Assembly (NCBI GenBank): GCA_948482865.1
Contig: CAOMHR010000091.1
Location: forward strand, 1-6,542
Source: Christensenellaceae bacterium
GTDB taxonomy: Bacteria > Bacillota > Clostridia > Christensenellales > Borkfalkiaceae
Direction: 5' to 3'
DNA length: 6,542 nucleotides
Under the pieces are notes generated by a model. It made no database searches, was not told the DNA's origin, and saw nothing but the letters and a program-made list of their open reading frames with translations. The position numbers and the translations under genes were made by a program. Each line of letters starts with the position of its first letter. Positions within the stretch are counted from its first letter, which is position 1. This document shows positions 1 through 5,373 of this stretch, one piece after another.

Positions 1-772
<772 letters not shown>

Positions 773-786
773 AATTTGTATAAAAC

Positions 787-804
787 CGAACGCTTGCGCG
801 TCCG
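787..804 (-). other. pre-16S leader hairpin with GNRA tetraloop
   Basis: In the transcribed (minus) direction, CGGACGC and GCGUUCG form a 7-bp stem with one G-U pair, closed by a GCAA tetraloop. It lies about 15 nt upstream of the mature 16S 5' end. It is followed by GGUUUUAUA, so it superficially resembles a terminator, but position and context suggest a folded pre-rRNA leader element removed during processing. The function is inferred. Confidence 0.5.
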
Positions 805-910
805 TGGCTCTATCTCGACTTTATAGTCATTATCTTTGCTGACTTTGCTTTGTGGTACTAATGTACTTCAAAGTTTAATTGACAGAAACTATTTTTTAAA
901 TTCGTTTCCT

Positions 911-932
911 TCTATTCAATTTTTAAGCTACA
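911..932 (-). promoter_or_regulatory. boxA-like antitermination element in rRNA leader
   Basis: The minus strand reads TGTAGCTTAAAAATTGAATA here. This resembles the Bacillota rRNA boxA (consensus near TGTTCTTTGAAAACTAGATA), which recruits NusB and ribosomal protein S10 for rRNA antitermination. It lies in the transcribed leader downstream of P2, where a boxA is expected. The match is partial. A second CTTTGAA core occurs at about 866-872 and could be the true element. Confidence 0.3.
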
Positions 933-975
933 TAAACCCGATAAAAAACCGAGTGCCCGACCAGCGAGCTTGTCT

Positions 976-1004
976 ATAATAACACATAAAAATACAGTTG
1001 TCAA
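976..1004 (-). promoter_or_regulatory. rRNA operon promoter P2
   Basis: The minus strand carries a perfect -35 TTGACA (999-1004), a 17-bp spacer and a -10 TATTAT (976-981, five of six consensus bases). Initiation would fall near 969-970, giving a leader of about 197 nt before mature 16S. Upstream lies AT-rich DNA with two TTTGAAA blocks exactly 21 bp apart (1008-1038), as expected for an UP element contacting the RNA polymerase alpha subunits. It is a typical vegetative sigma-A rRNA promoter. Confidence 0.82.
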
Positions 1005-1113
1005 CCGAATTTTCAAACATTTTTCATAAAATTTCAAAGTTTTTTTACGGTTTTAACTGTTTTTTTGTCGCCAAAGGCTGTGTATTTAGCATCTGCTTGG
1101 CTCAAGCTGTTAC

Positions 1114-1143
1114 AGAATACCATATCCGCACCAGTGATGTCAA
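1114..1143 (-). promoter_or_regulatory. rRNA operon promoter P1 (upstream tandem promoter)
   Basis: The minus strand has a perfect -35 TTGACA (1138-1143), an 18-bp spacer and a -10 TATTCT (1114-1119, four of six). It lies about 139 bp upstream of P2 in the same direction, matching the tandem P1-P2 layout common for rRNA operons. An A/T run begins immediately upstream of the -35. The -10 is weaker than that of P2, so P2 may be the main promoter. Initiation is estimated near 1107. Confidence 0.62.
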
Positions 1144-1248
1144 GAAAAAAATATTTTTTGTAATAAATTCTTTTATAGGTTATTTTTTATCGTCAGATGA
1201 TAATTTTATTCATTTTTTCCATAATTTGGTAAATTCTGCAGTGTAATC
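1144..1248 (-). promoter_or_regulatory. AT-rich UP/curved DNA upstream of rRNA P1
   Basis: This gene-free stretch is almost entirely A and T, with repeated tracts of four to six A or T at about 1145, 1154, 1171, 1183 and 1213. Placed directly upstream of the P1 -35 element, it fits an UP element and intrinsically curved DNA that boosts rRNA transcription. An 82-residue plus-strand reading frame crosses this area, but it has a TTG start and no ribosome binding site, and I do not consider it a gene. Confidence 0.42.
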
Positions 1249-1283
1249 AGGCGGCAGCGTTATGACGCGCGTCCCGCCTTTTT
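1249..1283 (+). terminator. plus-strand terminator-like hairpin with T tract
   Basis: AGGCGG (1249-1254) pairs with CCGCCT (1274-1279). Inside is a second stem, GCGT (1257-1260) with ACGC (1265-1268), and a 10-bp palindrome (1264-1273) allows alternative folding. Five T residues (1279-1283) follow on the plus strand only, so the orientation is plus. No convincing plus-strand gene lies upstream. It may insulate the 1321 gene from antisense transcription arising in the rRNA promoter region, or end a short unannotated RNA. Confidence 0.5.
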
Positions 1284-1290
1284 GCTTGCC

Positions 1291-1319
1291 TTTACGGTAA
1301 AAATAATATATTATATAAT
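1291..1319 (+). promoter_or_regulatory. putative promoter of the small membrane protein gene
   Basis: TTTACG (1291-1296, four of six bases of the -35 consensus) is followed by a 17-bp spacer and a perfect TATAAT (1314-1319). The -10 ends one base before the ATG at 1321, so initiation would fall inside or at the start of the reading frame. Either the mRNA is leaderless, a slightly upstream AT-rich -10 is used, or translation starts further in. The DNA is AT-rich, so chance matches are possible. Confidence 0.4.
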
Positions 1320-1320
1320 T

Positions 1321-1575
1321 ATGTATAAGATTTTGAGAATAATTTGCTGCGCGGTAGCCGTACTGCTTGCAGCTGTTGCGATATTCGTATTTATTTATTT
1401 CGGCTGGCAGTGGGGACTCGCCGCCGTGGGCGCCGCGATTGTTTTCGGCGCGCTGATGGTTCTTTTCAAACAGTTACAGGAAAAGAAAGAGAAAAAAGAA
1501 AATCCCCCCGCCCCCAAGGGCGACTTTATAACCGGCAAAGTTGAAAACGGCGACAACGAAACGGATAAACAATAA
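1321..1575 (+). CDS. small two-helix membrane protein of unknown function
   Basis: I do not recognise this 84-residue protein. Residues about 4-26 and 29-46 are strongly hydrophobic and separated by a short aromatic turn (FGWQWG), so it is probably an integral membrane protein with two helices. A Lys/Glu-rich stretch (about 48-58), a short proline patch and an acidic, polar tail follow. Excess positive charge after the second helix suggests the tail is cytoplasmic. The downstream part has the GC-rich third positions seen in neighbouring genes, which supports real coding. The ATG at 1321 lacks a visible Shine-Dalgarno sequence. A TTG at 1282 in frame would add 13 residues but lies in the T tract of the preceding hairpin and also lacks a ribosome binding site, so I prefer 1321. 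It is the only plus-strand gene here and converges on the lipoprotein gene. Confidence 0.6.
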   Translation: MYKILRIICCAVAVLLAAVAIFVFIYFGWQWGLAAVGAAIVFGALMVLFKQLQEKKEKKENPPAPKGDFITGKVENGDNETDKQ

Positions 1576-1578
1576 AAC

Positions 1579-1605
1579 AGCGGAGCGGCTTTCAGCCGCT
1601 CCGCT
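1579..1605. terminator. shared bidirectional terminator between convergent genes
   Basis: A perfect 12-bp GC-rich inverted repeat (AGCGGAGCGGCT with AGCCGCTCCGCT) encloses a TTC loop. It sits in the 45-bp gap between the plus-strand stop at 1575 and the minus-strand stop at 1621. Read on the minus strand it is followed by GTTTTATTGTTTA, a good U-rich tail for the lipoprotein gene. The plus-strand tail is weaker (TATCATTCTG), so termination of the small membrane gene may be less efficient. Confidence 0.82.
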
Positions 1606-1620
1606 TATCATTCTGTAAAT

Positions 1621-2508
1621 TTAAATAACTCTTTGGGCTTTTATAAAGTAGCTCCAACGAACCGAAGAAATCTGTTCTATTTTTGCATAGTCTGACGCTG
1701 TGTGAAGTATCCAGTTTTCACCGAGATACAAGCCGACGTGACCTATGCGTTCTACGCCCGAATAGTTGTAACGGGTCGAGTTTGTAAAGAACATCAAATC
1801 GCCCCTTTTGAGACCCGATTTCGTAACCGTCTTGCCCTGCACGGACTGCGTACGGCTTGTCACCTGCAAATTGACGTCCGCGCCCTTATAGAATATGTAC
1901 TGCATAAGCGACGAACAGTCGAATGCGGTGATACTGAATTTGGTTGAAAGCACGCCCTTGCCGTTATGGTACCTTTCTGCGCCGTAGACGTAAGTCGTAC
2001 CCAAAAGTTTTGTACCTTCAGAAATTACCGATTCTACGCGCGTGTCGTCGCTCTTCTTCATTTGGACGACTTCGCAATACTGTGCCGAAAGATAAGCGTT
2101 GCCGTTTTTGTATTCCGTCTTGTACCAACTGCCGGACTTGCCGTTCATAGCATACATAGTCGATTTTTGCGCCGCGCCCTTCACTGCGTACTGCGTACCT
2201 GCGCCCGCGCGGATATTTACTCCGCCCGAGATTAGTTTTATGTACGATACGGTTGTGACCACGGGAACAGGGTCGGGTTCAGGCTCAACGGGTCCGCCGG
2301 GTTCGGGGTCGTTGGTTTCAGGCGGAAGTTCGGGTGGAATTTCCGGCGTAGTCTGCCCGGGATTTTCGGGTTCGGGAAGGGGTTGAATTACTTCTGATTC
2401 TTCCCTGTCGGTTTCACTGTTCTTGTCTGTGCAACCGGCAAGCATAGCCGACGTCAAAGTCAACGCCGAAGCAAGACCGATTGCAGCAATGTTTTTAAAT
2501 TTATTCAT
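1621..2508 (-). CDS. lipoprotein with SH3 domain and NlpC/P60 cell-wall hydrolase domain
   Basis: This is a 295-residue surface lipoprotein that probably cleaves peptidoglycan stem peptides (C40-type endopeptidase). Residues 1-25 form a signal peptide ending in the lipobox LAGC, with Cys26 as the lipid-modified residue. Residues about 28-83 are a polar then Pro/Glu-rich linker, likely spanning wall space. Residues about 88-147 match a bacterial SH3 domain (GVNIRAGAGTQY then SGSWYKTEY). Residues about 156-295 are the NlpC/P60 domain, with catalytic Cys198 in FDCSS, His257 in GHVGLYLG and His269 as the likely third residue. Between the YVYG motif and the catalytic Cys there is a segment longer than in minimal NlpC/P60 domains, a feature I recall from other Clostridia C40 proteins. 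ATG at 2508 is preceded by AAGGAGAGG, which supports this start. It has its own promoter and appears monocistronic. All catalytic positions look intact; the exact bond cleaved cannot be read from sequence. Confidence 0.93.
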   Translation of the reverse strand: MNKFKNIAAIGLASALTLTSAMLAGCTDKNSETDREESEVIQPLPEPENPGQTTPEIPPELPPETNDPEPGGPVEPEPDPVPVVTTVSYIKLISGGVNIRAGAGTQYAVKGAAQKSTMYAMNGKSGSWYKTEYKNGNAYLSAQYCEVVQMKKSDDTRVESVISEGTKLLGTTYVYGAERYHNGKGVLSTKFSITAFDCSSLMQYIFYKGADVNLQVTSRTQSVQGKTVTKSGLKRGDLMFFTNSTRYNYSGVERIGHVGLYLGENWILHTASDYAKIEQISSVRWSYFIKAQRVI

Positions 2509-2523
2509 AATTACCTCTCCTTA

Positions 2524-2563
2524 ACGCAATTATACCAGAAACATAATTTGCGTTCAATGCAAA
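2524..2563. promoter_or_regulatory. operator-like inverted repeats over the lipoprotein promoter
   Basis: TTTGC (2547-2551) and GCAAA (2559-2563) form a perfect inverted repeat whose 7-nt centre contains the whole -35 hexamer. A third related half-site, ACGCAA (2524-2529), is inverted relative to TTGCGT (2548-2553) and overlaps the -10. Half-sites covering both promoter elements suggest a repressor operator, but the half-sites are short and no regulator gene is present to support it. Confidence 0.3.
2529..2557 (-). promoter_or_regulatory. promoter of the NlpC/P60 lipoprotein gene
   Basis: The minus strand reads -35 TTGAAC (2552-2557, five of six), a 17-bp spacer and -10 TATAAT (2529-2534, perfect). 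Initiation would fall near 2522, leaving a leader of only about 14 nt that begins with the AAGGAGAGG ribosome binding site. It lies between the terminator of the topoisomerase operon and the lipoprotein start, so the gene is independently transcribed. Confidence 0.8.
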
Positions 2564-2591
2564 GATTTTTCCAGAAAAGGCAACAGTTACC

Positions 2592-2628
2592 AAAAACCCC
2601 GCCCCGCGTTTATACGCGGGGCGGGGTT
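2592..2628 (-). terminator. rho-independent terminator of the topoisomerase/DUF1858 operon
   Basis: A perfect 15-bp inverted repeat (2595-2609 with 2614-2628), mostly G and C, closes a 4-nt loop. On the minus strand it is followed by TTTTTGG (T run at 2592-2596). It starts 13 nt after the DUF1858 stop codon, marking the end of the minus-strand operon. Read on the plus strand, only TTAATATTAA follows, so the orientation is minus. Confidence 0.92.
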
Positions 2629-2641
2629 AATATTAAGTTAA

Positions 2642-2839
2642 TTATTCAACGCCTTCGTTAAGTTTTTTGAGCAGGGCGTCCAAATCGTTGCCGTGAACAA
2701 AAACAGCCTGTTCGATTGTTTCGCCGTGCGCCATTGCGCAGCCGAGACAGTGCATACCCACCGCCTGTAAAATCTGGGCGCTGTTGGGGTTTATTTTAAG
2801 ACAGTCCGCAATCAGCGTGTCCTTAGTTATCTTTGCCAT
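2642..2839 (-). CDS. DUF1858 family protein with CxxC redox-type motif
   Basis: This complete 65-residue protein matches the DUF1858 / hybrid-cluster-protein-associated redox disulfide family in length and motif. The recognisable core is GMHCLGCAMAHGETIEQA, with Cys31 and Cys34 forming a CxxC pair. It is preceded by a short helical segment (DTLIADCLKINP) with a further Cys13, and followed by a helical tail (DLDALLKKLNEG). The family is thought to be a small thiol/disulfide or metal-binding module of anaerobes, but its biochemical role is not established. There is no signal peptide, so it should be cytoplasmic. ATG at 2839 is preceded by AAAAGGAGAA at good spacing. The gene begins 33 nt after the A-subunit stop with no promoter visible between them, so it is probably co-transcribed with the topoisomerase genes and terminated just downstream. 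A functional link to topoisomerase is not shown by sequence. Confidence 0.9.
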   Translation of the reverse strand: MAKITKDTLIADCLKINPNSAQILQAVGMHCLGCAMAHGETIEQAVFVHGNDLDALLKKLNEGVE

Positions 2840-2872
2840 TACTATTCTCCTTTTATTATTATTTACCTTTTA

Positions 2873-5371
2873 TCAGAATTTAATCTGCTGTCTGCCGTCG
2901 GGATATTCCGAACGGTGTTTTAAAGCGTAGACCGCAACGGGATTTTTTACGTTGCCCTTGGAAAGGGGTTTGCCGCGGAACACGCGTGACTCTATGGGAA
3001 TTTCTTCAGTGTTGACTTCCGCCACCGATTTATCGTCGTTGACCACCGCCAGCGCGTAAGGCACCGTCACGTAGTTCGCAAACAGAATTTCGCCCTTGCC
3101 CTTAATGTCGGCAATCATTACGCCCTTGCACGCACGGGAAATGGGGTCTACCGTGGAAGAAACCACGCGCTTGAACCCACCGAGCGTAGTGACTATTATA
3201 ATTTCGCCTTCGCCCGTGTGCTGTGTTGCGAATATAACGCTGTCGTCGCCCGAAAGCTGCATACCCTTTACGCCGCCCGCAACGCGCCCCTGCGCGGGAA
3301 CGTCGTCCTTTGCGGCGTTCAGACACAGTCCTTTTTTGGAAATGAACAGCATTGTCGAATAATCGTCGTCTTCGTACTTTTCAACGTTTAAAAGCGTGTC
3401 TTCGGGCTTCATCTTTATAGCCTGGAACGCCACCTTGCTCTGGTTGTATTCCGACCAGTCCGAACGCTTGACCGCGCCCTGAGTTGTGAAGAACAGCAAC
3501 TGACCTTCGGGAACCGTACCCTTTGAAGACGCAAACATCTTTACGGGATATTCGTCTTTCTGCACGCCTTCGACCAGTTTTTCGAGTTTCTGACCGGACG
3601 ATTTGAACTCTGACAGCTCCGCGTATTTTGCGTTGAGTTTTACGCAGTTGCCCAGATTTGTGAACACAAACAAGTCGTCGTCAGCCTTGCAGAACACGTA
3701 CTGCTTATGCAGGTACGCAACGTTTGTCGAAGCCGCCAGTTTGCGTTTAGCCGCGAAAAGGAACTCTTCCTTTTCCATAAACTTGACCTGGTTTGTTGCG
3801 GTAATGCAGACAGCCCACTCTGAAACGGGTTTCTGCACGTCGGCGCGTTTTACCGCTATTTTATCCGCGCCGCCCACAATTCTCGTCTTTCTTTCGCTCT
3901 TGTACTTGCGTTTGACTTCGCGCATTTCCGATTTGACTATAGCCCACTGCCTGTCCTTATCGGCAATTATCGCGCGCAACTCTTCTATTCTTATCTTCAA
4001 CGCCGCAAGTTCGTTTTCAAGTTTGGTTACTTCCAGCTTGGCAAGACGAGCGAGTCTTAAATCGAGAATAGCCTGCGCCTGCCTTTCCGAAAGGGCGAAC
4101 CTTTCCATAAGTTTGCGCCTTGCGTCCGGAGTGGAGTCGGCGTTTTTGATTATTTTGACCACTTCGTCCACATTATGCACGCCGATAATCAGACCTTCCA
4201 GAATATGGCAACGTGCAAGCGCTTCTTTAAGCTCGAATTTGGTGCGCCTTAAAACCACGTGGCGCTGGTACTGAGTGTAGTACTTTATTATGTCCAGCAG
4301 CCCGAGCTGTCTGGGCTTGCCGCCGGCTATGGCGACCATATTGATACCGAAAGTACACTCCAGATCGGTATGTTTGAAAAGCAATTTTAAAATTTCGTCT
4401 ACGTCCGCGTCCTTTTTGCAGTAAATTACCGCGCGCATACCCGAACGGTCGGACTCGTCCACGATATCCGAAATGCCCGAAAGCTGGTCCTTCCTGTCTT
4501 CGCGCAAAAGCATAATTTTGCGCAGAAGGTCGGCTTTGTTGGTCTGGTAGGGCAGTTCGGTAATGACAATCATCTTTTTGCCGTAGTCGCCCTGTTCGAC
4601 CGTATATCTTGCGCGCAGGGTGATTTTGCCCCTGCCCGTTTCGTACGCGTGTTTGAGTTCGTTAGCGATTATGAATCCGCCCGTCGAAAAGTCGGGTCCG
4701 GGAATAATCTTCATCATCTCGTCCAAAGAGATGCGGTGATTGTCAATATAAGCGCAACAGCCGTCAATTACTTCGCCCAGATTATGGGTGGGGATATTTG
4801 TCGCAAGACCGACGGCGATACCGTTTGCGCCGTTCACCAAAAGGTTGGGGAACCTGCCGGGGAGAATGTCCGGCTCTAAAAGCGAATCGTCAAAGTTGAA
4901 CGAAAAAGGAACTGTTTCCTTGTCAAGGTCCTTTAAAAGTTCCAATGCCAGCGGTTCCAGTCTCGCTTCGGTATAACGCATTGCCGCGGCGGGGTCACCG
5001 TCGACGGAACCGAAGTTGCCGTGTCCGTTTACAAGGGTCATGCGCATATTGAAGTCCTGCGCAAGCCTTACCATAGCGTCATAAACCGAGCTGTCGCCGT
5101 GGGGGTGGTATTTACCCATACAGTCACCGACGATACGCGCCGATTTTTTATGGGGTTTGTCGGGCGTCAAGCCCATTTCGTACATTGTGTAAAGTATACG
5201 TCTCTGCACGGGTTTTAAGCCGTCTTCCACCCTGGGCAAAGCCCTGTCCAGAATAACGAATTCCGCATAGGGCAGCATTGACTGGGGAAGCACTTCTTCC
5301 AAAGGCGTAACGTATAAATTTCCCGCAGGTATCGTAGTCTGTACGCTACCGTTATCACTCTTCCGCGCCAT
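2873..5371 (-). CDS. parC: type IIA DNA topoisomerase subunit A, topoisomerase IV (ParC)-like
   Basis: This complete 832-residue subunit carries out the DNA cleavage and religation step of a type IIA topoisomerase, working as an A2B2 tetramer with the B subunit encoded just upstream. The breakage-reunion domain spans about 32-500: KKSARIVGD at 75-83, KYHPHGD at 87-93, and catalytic Arg132-Tyr133 in AAAMRYTE. A helical, coiled-coil gate lies at about 365-490. The quinolone-binding positions are Ser94 and Asp98, the usual susceptible residues. Residues about 505-832 form the C-terminal beta-pinwheel, with repeated blades such as LFFTTQGAVKRS (625-637) and IIIVTTLGGFKR (724-735). The GyrA box (QRRGGKG type) expected in blade 1 is absent; FAAKRKLAAS (539-548) occupies the area. 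This, together with ParC-like wording such as ILDRALP, KPVQRRILY and GDPAAAMRYTE, favours ParC, although GyrA remains possible. ATG at 5371 is 2 nt after the B-subunit stop, with GGAGG inside the upstream gene. Confidence 0.95.
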   Translation of the reverse strand: MARKSDNGSVQTTIPAGNLYVTPLEEVLPQSMLPYAEFVILDRALPRVEDGLKPVQRRILYTMYEMGLTPDKPHKKSARIVGDCMGKYHPHGDSSVYDAMVRLAQDFNMRMTLVNGHGNFGSVDGDPAAAMRYTEARLEPLALELLKDLDKETVPFSFNFDDSLLEPDILPGRFPNLLVNGANGIAVGLATNIPTHNLGEVIDGCCAYIDNHRISLDEMMKIIPGPDFSTGGFIIANELKHAYETGRGKITLRARYTVEQGDYGKKMIVITELPYQTNKADLLRKIMLLREDRKDQLSGISDIVDESDRSGMRAVIYCKKDADVDEILKLLFKHTDLECTFGINMVAIAGGKPRQLGLLDIIKYYTQYQRHVVLRRTKFELKEALARCHILEGLIIGVHNVDEVVKIIKNADSTPDARRKLMERFALSERQAQAILDLRLARLAKLEVTKLENELAALKIRIEELRAIIADKDRQWAIVKSEMREVKRKYKSERKTRIVGGADKIAVKRADVQKPVSEWAVCITATNQVKFMEKEEFLFAAKRKLAASTNVAYLHKQYVFCKADDDLFVFTNLGNCVKLNAKYAELSEFKSSGQKLEKLVEGVQKDEYPVKMFASSKGTVPEGQLLFFTTQGAVKRSDWSEYNQSKVAFQAIKMKPEDTLLNVEKYEDDDYSTMLFISKKGLCLNAAKDDVPAQGRVAGGVKGMQLSGDDSVIFATQHTGEGEIIIVTTLGGFKRVVSSTVDPISRACKGVMIADIKGKGEILFANYVTVPYALAVVNDDKSVAEVNTEEIPIESRVFRGKPLSKGNVKNPVAVYALKHRSEYPDGRQQIKF

Positions 5372-5373
5372 TA

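Noticed and set aside
943..969. Possible terminator in the rRNA leader (GCUCG/CGGGC stem and a U6 run)
   Set aside because: The stem is only 5 bp with a wobble pair and is separated from the U run by 6 bases; the alternative stem next to the U run is 4 bp with two wobbles. It is too weak to call.
1095..1107. Small GCTTG-AGC-CAAGC hairpin near the P1 start site
   Set aside because: A 5-bp stem with a 3-nt loop is common by chance, and nothing adjacent gives it a role.
998..1246. 82-residue plus-strand frame ending just before the 1249-1283 hairpin
   Set aside because: It has a TTG start with no ribosome binding site and a Phe/Ile/Asn-rich composition typical of AT-rich non-coding DNA, and it overlaps both rRNA promoters on the other strand. 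The nearby terminator alone is not enough to call it a gene.
2099..2386. 95-residue plus-strand frame with a Gly/Ser-rich repeat-like tail
   Set aside because: It is the complement of the Pro/Glu-rich linker of the lipoprotein; the apparent repeats only reflect Pro and Glu codons on the real strand.
3603..4274. 223-residue open frame on the plus strand, antisense to subunit A
   Set aside because: It lies wholly inside the well-supported topoisomerase gene. Its Ser/Leu/Arg-rich composition is what the complementary frame of that gene yields, and it shows no domain.
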